Shown piece by piece: positions 53,692 through 64,000 of a stretch of DNA of 64,000 bases (the first letter of the stretch is position 1; each line of letters starts with the position of its first letter). The position numbers and the translations under genes were made by a program. Below the pieces are notes generated by a model. The model saw only the letters and a list, made by a program, of their open reading frames with translations, ran no database searches and was not told where the DNA came from. This DNA is from Odontocerum albicorne (Eukaryota > Arthropoda > Insecta > Trichoptera > Odontoceridae): positions 14,197,238-14,261,237 of the forward strand of contig OX463856.1 in the NCBI GenBank assembly GCA_949825065.1, read 5' to 3'.

Positions 53692-54690
53692 TTTCTTCGC
53701 TGGAAGGTCCATATTAACGCTTTGAGCATAAAAATCAGGAAACTAAGATACGTATTCCGTATGATTCGAAATGTGCTCAGTGAAAATATTCTTAAATGTA
53801 TATACTTCGCCTTATGTCATTCAGCACTGTCTTACGATATATCAGTTTGGGTGGGATGCACCTTAACACAAAAACACATATTGCAGGTTTCCCAAAAATT
53901 GGTTATAAAAATAATTAATAAACTTCCTGCCCGGTATCCCACAGTGGAGCTTTTTAGGGAGTATATCGGGTCCAGAACATTGTCAATTTACATCTCAAAC
54001 CCATTATCTGGTACTGTCATCAAGAGAAAGGCAAGATGCAGATTCAGCAGAGACACATGACGCGCTTGGCAACTGATCTAATGTTCACCATCCCTGGAGT
54101 TAAAACTTATTTTGCCCAAAGGCAATATGCCTATTTAACTCCCATGACATACAATTGGGTGCCCAATTCAATAAAGGCATAGGGAGAAAAACAATTTAGG
54201 CAGTCGATCGGAGCGTGGTTGTTATTGCGACAGGAATTTTTGGGCTTGCAAGAGGAACGACTTGTGGAAAAGGTTTGTGTGACCTCTTGAGTATGGTGTT
54301 TTTCATTGTTTTGAATTTATATTTTTTTTAATTTTTATGATTATGTGCGGTATATCATGGGGTGAATGTTTTTGTTCTGTCTGGAGTGATAAAGTGTGAG
54401 GAGTTTTATTTCGCGTGATGTATACATGTGTAATTGAGTGTCACTGTTTGTCAGGTTGATAAGAATCTGCAACGAGGTTTTATGTAATCAAAAATCGAAA
54501 AGAAGTACCTATCGATTTATTTCTTCATCCTATATATCCTCATTGAGATACAGGCGAAAGCCTAGTTTACTTGGGGCACGACAAATGAAAGGCAACAAAC
54601 CCAGATCCATTAAATGTGTGTGTCCAAATTAAATTACCTGTTGCTTTTTCACAAACTATGTATATTTCTTGTCATGTGTAAAATAAATTT
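53692..54690 (+). pseudogene. CR1/Jockey-like LINE 3' part inserted in satellite
   Basis: Plus frame 53,725-54,060 encodes INALSIKIRKLRYVFRMIRN, YFALCHSALSYDISVWVG and KLVIKIINKLPARYPTVELF, matching the end of the RT domain and C-terminal segment of CR1/Jockey-like LINE proteins (KL...F..LR, ..IYYAL..S.L.YGI..WG, QK...KII...P...PT..LF). After a frame change near 53,960 the rest follows: TLRQLYIYKT, HMTRLATDLM, YAYLTPMTYNWVPNSIKA, the usual H.TR..........YN..P ending. The 3' untranslated part (54,290-54,690) has an inverted copy at 56,236-56,640. The insertion splits the satellite between TTCATGTAT and TATGGCGTATAAATAC. The frameshift and missing 5' half make it dead. Confidence 0.75.
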
Positions 54691-54734
54691 ATGGCGTATA
54701 AATACTTAAAAACGATGCGCTTTTACATAACGTC

Positions 54735-54830
54735 GATAATCCATCAATAATGACTATTGATTATGCATCAATAATGTAATCCATAATGCATCAATAATGT
54801 AATCGATAATGCATCAATAATGACTATTAA
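54735..54830. repeat. Local ~22-24-bp expansion in satellite
   Basis: ATAATGCATCAATAATGTAA and variants repeat about four times, expanding the satellite's ATCAATAATG segment. Confidence 0.75.
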
Positions 54831-56214
54831 GACCACATTTATACATCTTTTCACCAGTATCTCATATATTGAATGGATTTGGGATGTATTCCATTACAAT
54901 TTTAACTAAAAGGGAGAATTTTTATTATATGGGTGTATTTTTCAGCAAAATTTGGCTCGAACCTTACATTTTTACATAATTTTACCAACATTGTTCATGT
55001 ATAGCGTAAAAATACTTGAAAACGATGCGCTTTTAAAAGCGTTTCTATATTAAATTTAAATAGTGTTTCTATAATGAATCAATAAAGTACTATTATGACC
55101 ATGACCACATGTATACATATTTTCATCAATATGTTATGTATATATATTGGTTGTAATATACAAAAATGTTGCAGCTTTACATAATCTGGCAGTATACCAT
55201 ATATTAATTGACAGCATGTTAATACGAGTATATAAAAATAAACATGTATTTTTGCATCTTAACACCGACATTGAAAAAGTTTTTGCAATTTTACTACACA
55301 GTTATAAATTGTGTTTATTCGGAAGTATTTTCAACGAAATTTTGCTCAAACTCGACATTTTTACATATTTTTATCAATATCGATATAATATAGAATATAA
55401 ATGCTTGAAAAAGATGCGCTTTAAAAGACGTGCAATAATGGATCATTAAGACCACATTTGTCCATATTTTAACCGTATCTCATTTATATTGGGTGTAATT
55501 CACAAAAATGATCCAGCTTTATATGATCTGACAGTATATTCATCAAATATGTGTTCATAACCTATATTTTTAACATATTAACACCGATTTTGAATTCATT
55601 TCATTGCAATAATACTAAAAAGTGAGAATTGTTTTTATTTGCGTGTATTTGTCAGCAAAATTTTGCTTGAACTCCGCATATAGTATTTACATATTTTTAC
55701 CAACATTGTTTCATATATGGCGTATAAATACTTACAAACGATGCGCTTTTAAATAATATGTCTATGGTATAATGCATTAATGATGGATATTAAGACGACA
55801 CTTATACCAGAATCTCGTATAGATATATTGGTTGTAATACACAAAAATTACGCAGCATTATATGATCTGGCAGTATATTCATCAAATATGTGTTAAAACC
55901 TAAAATGTTTAACATATTAATATCGATATTGAACATATTTCATTGTATGTTAATTATAATTAAAAGGGATGAATTGTTGGTATTTGGGAGCATTCTTTAC
56001 GAAATGTTGCTCAACCCCCACATTTTATGTATTGTTACCAACATTGCTCACATGTTATGTATAAAAACTTAAAATAGATGCACTTTCAAATAATCTGTTG
56101 ATAATATAATAAGTAATTAACTACTAAGACCACATTTCTACACATTTTCACCAGTATCTCATATGTACTGGGTGTAATACTCAACAATTATGCAGCAACA
56201 TATGATCTGACCGT

Positions 56215-56640
56215 ATTATTATTATTATTATTATTATTACAAATGACAAGAAATATACACAATTTGCGAAAAAAACAACAGGTAATTTGATTTGGACATA
56301 CAATTTTAATGGACCTGGGTTTGTTGCCTTTCATTTGTCGTATCCGCAGTAAACTAGGATTTGGCCTGTATCTCACTGAGGATATTTAGCATGAAAAAAT
56401 AAATCGATATTTCTTTCGATTTTTGATTACACAAAAACAAAACCCCGTTGCACACTCTCATCAACCTGGCAAACAGTGACACTCAACTGGAAACATCTTG
56501 CGAAATTCAACTCCTCAGACATTATCACTCCAGAAAGACCAAAAATATTCATTCCACAATATACCGCACACAATCATAAGAATAAAAATTAAAATTCAAA
56601 CAAAAAATACACAGAAACACAAATACAAAAACAACCAAAA
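56215..56640 (-). mobile_element. LINE 3' end with (TAA)n tail
   Basis: Minus-strand copy of 54,290-54,690: GTGTCACTGTTTGCCAGGTT, GAAATCGATTTATTTTTTC and CAAATGAAAGGCAACAAACC. On the minus strand it terminates in TAATAATAAT (the ATT run at 56,216-56,239), a 3' tail typical of several non-LTR lineages including I and Jockey-related elements. Only the untranslated end is present. Confidence 0.7.
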
Positions 56641-56953
56641 TTAAAACAACAAGAAGAAACCTACTATATTCATCAAACATGTGTTAAAACCCAAAATGTT
56701 CAACATATTACCGCCGATATTCAAAAAAAATATTGCAAAAATACTTAAGAATTGTTGTTATTTGGAAGTATTTTCAGCGAAATTTGGCTCAAACCCTAAA
56801 TTTTTACATATTTCTACCAACGTTCTTCATATATGGTACATCATATATTATGTAAATACTTATAAAAATTCTTTTTTAATAAGCTGTTGATTAGATCATC
56901 AATAATGGACTATAAAGACCACATGTATACATATTTTCACCAGTATCTCATAT

Positions 56954-57167
56954 TGTAATTTGTTTTATCAAACAATGTTTATTCCACTGTTTGTAACGAC
57001 ATAACCCTACCGGTTTCAAGGCTTTCTCCTCATCATCAGGTGAGCACAAACAAGGTAGAGTTATACCGTTACAAAAAGTGGAATAAACAGTGTTTGATAA
57101 AATAAATTACAATGCCTTTAAACCTCCACAATGTTAGTGCTTTAACTATAAATAATATAATATCTCA
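56954..57167. mobile_element. Fold-back element F2 (copy 2), uninterrupted
   Basis: Starts TGTAATTTGTTTTATCAAAC; inverted arms 56,952-57,006 and 57,061-57,115 agree at most positions, and the element extends to ACTATAAATAATATA. Satellite sequence TATCTCATAT / TATCTCACAT flanks it as a ~10-bp direct repeat with one difference. Central block (minus) CTGATGATGAGG...CCTTGAAACCGGTA is shared with copy 1 at 28 kb. No coding capacity. Confidence 0.75.
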
Positions 57168-57905
57168 CATATTTTGGGTGGAATACTAAAAAATGGTAGA
57201 GCTTTATATAATCTGACATTATATTCATCAAAAATGTGTTAATAGCCCAAAATTTCAACATATTGACACAAATATTGAAAAAAAATATTGGAATTGTAAG
57301 TTATAAGTATTTTCATCGAAATTGTGTCCAAATCCCACATTTTTACATATTATTACGAGTACCAACATTGTGCATATAAAGCTTATAAATATTTGAAAAA
57401 GATGCGCTTTTTAATAATCTGTCGGTATCGTCTTCAATAATGTATTATTAAGACAATATTTATACATATTTTGACCAGTATATCATGTACATTGCGAGTA
57501 ATACACTAAAATGATGCAGCATTATATGATCTGAATGTATTTTCTGCGAAGTTTGCCTCGAACCTTACATTTATACGTATTTTTACCAACATTGTTCATA
57601 TTGGTATAGCCTGTAAATATTTAAAAACGAGGCGCTTTTCAAAAATGTGTCCATAATATTATCATTAATGGAATACTAAGACCACATTTATATATATATT
57701 TTCCCTAGTATCTCATATGTATTGCGCATAATATAAAAATATGATACAGCTTATATGATCTGACAGTAAATGTATAACAGTTTGATAATTATGGTGCATA
57801 TACTGTCTACATTTTTAACATATGAATACCGATATTGAATTTTTTTATTGTAACTATACTTAAAAGTGATGAATGTTGTATATAGTGAGTATTTTCAGCG
57901 AAATT

Positions 57906-58195
57906 TTTATCATCTTCATCATTACATCAAATTAGGTACAAAAATACTGTTGTATCATCTTCATCATTACATCAAAATATTGTAGTAAGTACGAAATAAG
58001 TACGAAAATACTGTTGTATCAACTTTATCATTATGCCAAAGTAGGTACATAATACTGTTGTATCATCTTCATCATTACATTAAAGTAGGTACATAAATAC
58101 TGTAGTATCATCTTCATCATTACATCAAAGTAGGTACAAAAATACTGTTGTATCATTACACCAAAGTAGGTACAAAAATACTGTTGTATCACCGT
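57906..58195. repeat. ~48-bp tandem repeat, about 6-7 copies
   Basis: ATCATCTTCATCATTACATC then AAAGTAGGTACAAAAATACTGTTGT repeats with length variation; later units drop the ATCTTCATC segment. Confidence 0.9.
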
Positions 58196-58199
58196 AACA

Positions 58200-58345
58200 G
58201 TTTTTGATACAGTTCTCTTCAAGTATATATGTTTTAGTGATCCATTGACTTTGTTTCCTAACGCTACACGCCGTTCGAAATCTCTCTTCTCTTCCATCAT
58301 CTGAGAAAATATAATACTACCCAAATAGCACAATTCTTCAACTTA
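58200..58345 (-). pseudogene. RTE-like RT scrap (YLGS block)
   Basis: Minus frame: MCYLGSIIFSQMMEEKRDFE then RRVALGNKVNGSLKHIYL, matching the YLGS.I......EI..RI..A..A...L block and the 15.2 kb fragment. Followed on its 3' side by the 48-bp repeats. Dead. Confidence 0.55.
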
Positions 58346-58379
58346 CTCTAATATTGTATTACTCCCCCATACAAGTCAG

Positions 58380-59035
58380 CTTTTTATTTTTATTATTTGT
58401 GGGTTTTCTGTTTTGTCGTTATTTTATCTAAAGCAATTCATTACAAAAAACATTCGAGTTGATTTTTTGATCTTGATTCCGTGACCGCTTTTCCGAAATG
58501 TTTTCTCAGAGTTTCTCAATACAGAGCTGATATATTCCCTCTGGATACCTGAGAAATCAGAAAATGTCAATATTTATTTATCGAAATTGTCTTGCTTTAC
58601 TTAACCAGACATTGCTTTCATATTTATCGATGGCAATGATTTGAATCGGCGTTTTAAAAAAAAATCCAATTTATTATAGCCCAGTCTCAAAACACTTTGT
58701 TAAAAAGCCTTAAATGGAATTAAATTAAACTTTTGATTTACTAATGATGTATTCATATATTTAATCAAATTTACAGATATAATAAATAAATTTTCTAATC
58801 TTATTTCAACCCTGAAACAGATAAGAGGGCAGATTAAAATTGTAAGTTAAATAATTTTGTAAATACAGTAAACTCTCCATTATCAAAGGTTTCATCAACT
58901 GGGTTGCGGATTAAACGAAGCATAAAAAAAATCATAAATACGAGTAGCGCGCATTTGGATAAATGTAAATGGTAATCAGCCTGGATGTGAATAATAAAGT
59001 GTTTGTGCAACGTGTTATAACTAATAAACTTTCAG
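58380..59035. other. AT-rich spacer
   Basis: No gene or repeat recognised. Confidence 0.45.
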
Positions 59036-59039
59036 GGTA

Positions 59040-59175
59040 ACCTCGTTCATTCATTCATTCTACATGCTCAAACCGTCTCAAAGAGATCTTCTTCATTTTG
59101 CTCAGCACATCACCCTTCATTTCATATTCTTCTATAATCACTTTATATCGTATTTTGTCATACACTTTACTCCAT
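59040..59175 (-). pseudogene. Very decayed RT-like scrap
   Basis: On the minus strand a ...TV.ACRMNE block resembles GHVERMNE, with surrounding Glu-rich text. Weak, based on resemblance to neighbours of the same class. Confidence 0.25.
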
Positions 59176-59329
59176 GCATTCTTCTCATATGATCATTTCA
59201 ACTAGTTCACAACAATTAATCAACTTTTTTAGAAATTAATCAACAAATTTAAAACCGATAATCAAAATAAAGATATGTATTTGAATAGACCTCTTTATTT
59301 ATGTATTTAACACTTTTATTGCATATACA

Positions 59330-59700
59330 ATTTATCGGGTGTATTGCCAGGCGGCAATCTCTTCCAACCAACTAGACAAAAATAAATTAAGCAAGTTATA
59401 TGGTCGTAAAAAAACATTAAAATTACTATCCATCCCCACGAAATCCATGAACACATACGTAAGAATACGTCCTCAAACCCCACAAAGACGGACTATCACC
59501 CGAACATTCCTTTTCATACTATATAAAGTGAGATATCATCAATCAAAGGAAAAGGAAGGGATGGTGGAGAGGAAAGAAAAAAACAAGAATGAAACACGCT
59601 ATATTACTGACTATAAATTAAAAGTTTTTTCAGTCGCATTCTAAAGCATGCTAAGGATGAACATTAAAGGACGACGTTAAAAAATAAGACCGGTGAACCG
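59330..59700 (-). mobile_element. LINE-like 3' end with shared tail, copy 2
   Basis: Matches 15,470-15,800: CTATCCATCCCCACGAAATC, AACCCCACAAAGACGGAC and AAAGTGAGATATCATCAATC. On the minus strand it ends with TCTAGTTGGTTGGAAGAGAT and GCCGCCTGGCAATACACCCG. An upstream minus frame FRMRLKKLLI resembles the short basic LINE C terminus. Divergence between copies is moderate. Confidence 0.55.
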
Positions 59701-59759
59701 GAAAGGCTAATAAAGAATATTTGTTTGATTGTAGCGCTAGTCCATGATTCGAAAGACGC

Positions 59760-60275
59760 TGAAATGTTTTGGCAAGACAAGAGGGAAATTATATTGACTA
59801 TCGGAACAAACGGAGATTAAAACTTTTAAGCCTTTACAGATCATCAATTTCTTTATTCACATCGTTTTACTGTCCATGTCATCAAACTCTGAAACAAATA
59901 ACCAGCTGCCGTGAAACTCTTAGCCTCGTAGGCATTCTTAAAATGGTGACGAAAAAATTATAACATATCTTTTCAATGACGAATAAGGATTCTCCATAAC
60001 TCCCATTTTTTATCTTCTTTCACATATTCCGTCTCCTCTCCTAATATTTGGTGAAACTTGCAAATATTTATTTTACTGTATTTTCAATTCCTCATGTTAC
60101 TGTATTTTTTATTATTCAAGTGTGTTTGATTTTTCTTTTCGAAAATAATGTTTTAACCTTTAAAGTCTGTTTTTTACTTAAGGCTTATTAAATACCTTTC
60201 TGATTAGCTGGAAGAAATTTACACTTATCAATAAATCCGCCAGTTGGAACTGTTTATAACGAAATAGCAATACAA
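59760..60275 (+). repeat. LINE-like 3' body with shared tail, partner of 561-1,035
   Basis: Blocks GTCCATGTCATCAAACTCTG, CGTGAAACTCTTAGCCTCGT, TTCAATGACGAATAAGGATT and TTGGTGAAACTTGCAAATAT align in order with 658-850. The end (60,160-60,275) has the SINE1 body and tail: ACTTAAGGCTTATTAAATAC, TAGCTGGAAGAAATTT, ATCAATAAATCCGCCAGTTG, TGTTTATAACGAAAT. Confidence 0.55.
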
Positions 60276-60279
60276 TGTA

Positions 60280-60725
60280 AAAGTATGGGGTGACATAATG
60301 TCTGAAAGAGGACCTGACTTTGCTAAAGCGCCATGAAGCACAGTACAAAACAACGCTATGAAACCATCTTTAAGATATACGTACAATGGAGCAGGTAAAT
60401 TTTATGTCCATCGTAAAATGCAGAATGGATACTTACCACATGATGCATCAGGGCGAGCGCCAGGGTAATGGGGATGATTATTATTTATGATCTTTACAGA
60501 AACCTCTCGATATCCACGAGGGTTTGAGTTGAAACAATGTGCCGTGAGTAAAATGCTAAAAGAGAAACACCAGCACTACATGGACAATGGGCTCTCCAGC
60601 TTGGAGAAATTGGGAGATAAGTAACAATGGGAGCAGAAGTCTCAGATTAATCAGAGATGGAGAGACATCATTCTGGAGACTAGAACTCTACAAAGTTAAT
60701 ATCAATAAAACGATATATCTGATTT
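60280..60725. other. GC-richer spacer, unassigned
   Basis: Less AT-rich than most of the window (for example GATGCATCAGGGCGAGCGCC at 60,441) but with no long frame or motif I can name. Possibly an old element fragment. Confidence 0.35.
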
Positions 60726-60727
60726 GG

Positions 60728-61010
60728 GGTAGGTAGAGAAGACGGATCTTCATACCCTCGATCATACTCGTAAATCTCGTCAAACATACTCTTCTGTTTC
60801 TCATATTTGTTACCTTTCCCTCTATCAAAATTTCTCCAATAACACTCATTCATTATTTCTTCGGCCTACCTCTTCATCGCGTACCTTTCTTAAATCTTAT
60901 GAAACTAATTCTCTCAATATGTCCAAACCACCTCAAAATATATTTCTTAACTCTGCTTATAATATGACATCCGACTCTAACAGTTATCCCTAATCCGGGA
61001 TAACAGTTAT
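60728..61010 (-). pseudogene. RTE-like RT C-terminal fragment
   Basis: Minus translation: YFEVVWTY (LRWFGHI equivalent in a shifted frame), then a basic RGRPKK-like stretch, CYWRNFDRGKGNKYEKQKSM and YEDPSSLP. The order matches the 4.4 kb fragment. Several frame changes and stops. Confidence 0.45.
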
Positions 61011-61099
61011 CCCTAATCTAGTTATTGCTTACTATATCATACGTCGTAGTTCTGAATGATTTTCGCATTTCAACCACTTTAGTTCTATCACACGTCCTT

Positions 61100-61330
61100 C
61101 TGAGGTTTAGGCTGAGAAGTTTTGTCCCATCCGCCCTATTCACCTGACAAAAAACACCCAATTACCATTAGTTTAGATCATTGCAGCACTTTCTCGGCGG
61201 GAAAACTTTCCTTAGTATCGATGACGTCAAAATTGGGCTCACGGAATTCTCCGCATGAAAATCAACTTACTTTTATGAAGAGGATATTGAAAATTTGGTT
61301 TCAAGGTGGGTAACCGTGATAACGATGGCG
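61100..61330 (+). pseudogene. Mariner transposase C-terminal fragment
   Basis: Plus frames read EVLSHPPYSPD (61,112 on), then after a shift FRSLQHFLGGKTFLSIDDVK, STYFYEEDIENLVSRWVTV. This is the mariner C-terminal order (LPHPPYSPD.AP.D, LFRSL...L.GK.F....DVK, FY..GI..L..RW..V). The LAPSD segment holding the third catalytic aspartate is garbled. No terminal repeat identified nearby. Mellifera-like by its FRSLQ..L.GK block; unrelated by position to the other mariners. Confidence 0.7.
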
Positions 61331-61334
61331 ATTA

Positions 61335-62650
61335 TACGAGTAATTGATTAAAAAATGGAATTAATTCTGTTAAAAAAAACGTGAAAAACGACATTCCTTT
61401 CCGGTTCTCCTGTGAAATTATTGTTATTCAGTAATCGCGGATGAAACTACTTCATGTTATTCAGTAATCGCGGAACACGAATCCGTGGATAAAAATCCAT
61501 AGTTGACGAGCCATCGTTATACGAGTACATACCATGAAAATAGACATAAAAATAACTTAATATTACATTGAAAATACCATTCTTAATAATTTAATTAATA
61601 AACAGCTTTGTAAATTAATCACCATCGATCAAAATACTTTTGAAAACCAGGTCGAGAGTCTAAGTCTTCTGGAATAGTCAATTCCTCTCACTTCGATCCT
61701 GCGCCAGAATACTTCGATGTATAAGCTTCGACTTCCATGGCGTCTCTGTGAACTTAATCCGACTACTATGATAAGTATTTTGCTAGCTAGACACGGCAAT
61801 TTACTATACTGCTGTTTGCCGGGTGTTTTATTTTTTGTTTATTTTCATTGGCGTATATTTAATAATCATGATCTTCCTGAAAGCCAAAACAGTAATCTAT
61901 CTATAAATCTGTAATCATAGCATCCCAGTTATTACGTATACAAATCATTTGCTTCTTACAATCGATATATTAAAACCCAAACAAAATCAGCAGCGGTAAT
62001 TCATGCCAAACATTTAAATTCGGCGTCCTGCGTGACCAAAAAAATTCAGAGTGCAGCTGAAATTAAATAGCGGCATATTGAGTTAAATGGCGCAGAAGTG
62101 TACGAATTTTCAGATCCCCAGTGGTGAAAGAATATACAGACACAAGCAAGTACTCTGCGAAGCTCCGTGTTCTACATACGACCGAATATCCTTATCACAA
62201 ATTGACTTACAAAGTCATTTACGATTGTATGGACAAAAAACCTAATTGTACCGACCCCTTTTCCTTGCACTGTACCTTCTATCGAACTTATAGTGGGCAA
62301 TGAATATTCAATAAAATCCTATATCACATACATAGGTACATTTGGGTAAAACATGTACAATATTATATTGTAAATTATGTTGAACTGAAAATTTATAAGT
62401 CCCGGATTGTTTCGGTCCTGAATTGAATTTTAAAGAAAGATGGAGACATTTCGAACCCTAAACATAGAACCATTTCTAACGAAAAGATATATGAGTCAGC
62501 TGTTATGGTTGAGATACGTTTATACTATACGAATACAAAGAATAATTATTTATTTATTATTAATTAATAATGATTTTTAGTAGGATTTGCTATGACCATA
62601 AGGAAGAAGATCGTTAATCAAAGTACTTAAGCTCGTCACTTTGATAAACT
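61335..62650. other. Spacer with an unassigned frame at 62,085-62,303
   Basis: Contains a short direct repeat (TTATTCAGTAATCGCGGA at 61,424 and 61,459). The plus frame to 62,303 is open for ~73 codons (block KYSAKLRVLHTTEYPYHKLT, with Cys at CMDKKPNCTDPFSLHC), lacks an ATG at its start, and is followed by AATAAA at about 62,311. It might be an exon, but no splice or homology evidence is visible to me. Confidence 0.3.
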
Positions 62651-62664
62651 ATGATCCTCTAGAC

Positions 62665-63225
62665 CAGTGGTCGACAACCTACATATTACATATGCACTGA
62701 AATGCCACTTTTTTTATTTTTTTACTATTGGACACTCCGCTTGCCACTGACGGATCCAGGAATCTTTCATAGAGGGGGGGGGGGGGTTAAAGAAAAATCA
62801 ATTTTTAAGAAATTGAATATATGTGTTTAATTGATATTATTGTAATTGATATTGTATTACTTCATTGCAATTGATATTATATTACTTCATTGTAATTCAA
62901 CTCACTTACATGCACAATATAAATAGGATGCCCTCTTCACAATTAAAGCGTGATTTTGCGTAACACAATTTTTGGAATTTCCCCTTCAAAAACTGATAAT
63001 TTGCTTTAAGAAAATGAGCCGCGCAGCTGGAATTTTTTTTATGTTTCCCCAAAAATTAATAATTTCGTGTACGAGCCGTTTAAGTGTTTGTTCGTTTAAG
63101 AAATTGTGCGTGTAATTTGTTAATGTACTAAAGAATTTCATTATTTGTCATTCTTTATGTCGTGCCACCAAAAAATCTTCCGCGTGTTACCTAGTGGTAC
63201 GCGTGCTATAGGTTGCCGACAGCTG
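62665..63225. mobile_element. hAT-type MITE with 8-bp target duplication
   Basis: Termini CAGTGGTCGACAACCTA (left) and, in reverse complement, CAGCTGTCGGCAACCTA (right) match the hAT-type end CAG.GGTCGGCAACC. Flanking octamers CTCTAGAC (62,657-62,664) and ATCTAGAT (63,226-63,233) share TCTAGA, fitting the 8-bp hAT duplication with central TA. The 561-bp interior has no transposase; it includes a run of 13 G (62,774-62,786) and GTGCCAC / AGTGGTAC subterminal motifs. Confidence 0.75.
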
Positions 63226-63233
63226 ATCTAGAT

Positions 63234-63905
63234 CATTATGAAAGAGTGCACGAATGTGCATGTTTAAGACATTTTATGAGGGACGAAAGTGGATGTGGAA
63301 GGAACGGAAGACCCAAACAAATATCCAGTTGTAAGAGCTCCAGTCATCTATATTGTCTGTACAGTCTGGAAGCAGGGACGTTGATGGAATTGAAGAGCCG
63401 AAAAATTGATGATGTAGTGCTGGCGGTATTTTTGCTTAATATGTAGTGGGCCACCTAAAACACAAAAATAAGTTATTTTAAAAGTAACTTTTTTGAGGAA
63501 TTTGGTGTTGTTTTTTTACTTTTCTCGTGCATGTTAGAGTGTACACTACCTATCGAATTTCAAAATCAGTTCACATGGTATGCAAAAAGACCCCAAAATA
63601 GTTCCATAGAGATCCATTACTTATGCATCTACCCAATATATGTCCCTATAGGATTTTCTCCTCCCAAACATTTACTTGTATTTACTTGCTGAAGAAAATT
63701 GAATTTCAGCTGAAATTTCCTTTCATTTTCGATTTTGTGTATAAATGTCCGGGCCGCTTGCAATTTTCACATTACAAATAATAGGACAATAGAGAGTTGA
63801 AAATAATTTCCTGAGATGTCTTCGTGAATTTCCGTTCCATTAGATTTTTATGAAAAAAAAACAGTTACTGCGGGGGTCAAAAAAAAACGATCTTACTTCA
63901 CTAAT
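63234..63905. other. Spacer, no gene recognised
   Basis: A frame from 63,213 to 63,446 (GCGRNGRPKQISSCKSSSHL) begins inside the hAT end and has no recognised motif. The remainder is AT-rich. Confidence 0.35.
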
Positions 63906-63908
63906 ATT

Positions 63909-63981
63909 ACGTTTATTACCTTGTATTTTCATATACTCGTAATATATTAACATATATAAACAAATACAAGGTAGAAAACGT
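63909..63981. repeat. 20-bp inverted repeat near window end
   Basis: ACGTTTATTACCTTGTATTT at 63,909-63,928 and its complement at 63,962-63,981 (18 of 20 positions match), spacer 33 bp. It could be the ends of a very small MITE or a hairpin. Confidence 0.7.
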
Positions 63982-64000
63982 ATGATTTTGTATTGAACTG

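Larger units (their letters stand above)
41200..57900. repeat. Ancient ~320-350-bp satellite, about 17 kb
   Basis: A long monomer recurs with the order TTATATGATCTGACAGTATA, TTCATCAACATTGTGTTAAT, ACACCGATATTGAA, AAAAGTGATGAATTGT, TTTTCAGCGAAATTTTGCTC, TTTACCAACATTGTTCATAT, AAACGATGCGCTTTTAAATA, ATCAATAATGGACTATTAAG, CACCAGTATCTCATATATTG. GATGCGCTTT-type landmarks at about 55,414, 55,737 and 56,077, and 50,588 and 50,905, give spacings of 317-340 bp. Copies are strongly diverged. The tract is interrupted by mariner C, 225-bp and 132-bp arrays, a MITE, LINE copies and fold-back F2. No gene; short open frames inside it are incidental. Confidence 0.85.

Overview
The window is AT-rich, repeat-dense, non-coding DNA from a eukaryote, most likely an insect or another arthropod. 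The evidence is the element content: mariner transposons of at least five lineages (one close to the mauritiana/Mos1 group), RTE-like and CR1/Jockey-like non-LTR retrotransposon remnants, tRNA-derived SINEs, piggyBac-, hAT- and Tc1/mariner-type MITEs, and long satellite arrays. I recognise no host protein-coding gene, true tRNA or rRNA, and no prokaryotic or CRISPR features. The species cannot be fixed from sequence alone.

Layout. 0-7 kb: RTE-like reverse-transcriptase tails, a ~400-bp dispersed repeat (called DR-1 here), tRNA-like SINE heads and a piggyBac-type MITE. 7-10 kb: a full-length mariner (element A) inserted inside a DR-1 copy, followed by a second SINE family (SINE2). 10-20 kb: SINE1 copies, LINE 3' ends, RT fragments and a possible Penelope-like fragment. 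20-21.5 kb: an internally deleted mariner with both terminal repeats (D) and a fragment of another mariner. 22-26 kb: an old ~70-bp satellite interrupted by a 5'-truncated retrotransposon with perfect target duplications and by a fold-back element with a 4 x 79-bp core. 27-30 kb: SINE1, DR-1, SINE2 and a Mos1-like mariner (B, one nonsense codon) nested in a fold-back element. 30-41 kb: minisatellites, hairpins, a nested retrotransposon tail and a MITE. 41-58 kb: about 17 kb of decayed ~320-350-bp satellite, interrupted by an apparently intact mariner (C), a homogeneous 225-bp array with a hint of three-unit higher-order structure, a 132-bp array, a CR1/Jockey-like LINE and two smaller insertions. 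58-64 kb: LINE ends, RT scraps, a mariner C-terminal fragment and a hAT-type MITE with an 8-bp target duplication.

The recoverable story is insertion history, not a pathway. Old satellites and dispersed repeats supply uninterrupted sister copies, so several insertions can be read directly: A in DR-1, B in the fold-back, C in the satellite, a MITE at 49.1 kb and a LINE at 53.7 kb. A 3' tail motif recurs about a dozen times on SINE heads and on longer LINE-like bodies, suggesting a SINE/LINE partnership. The only intact-looking protein gene is the 339-residue transposase of mariner C.
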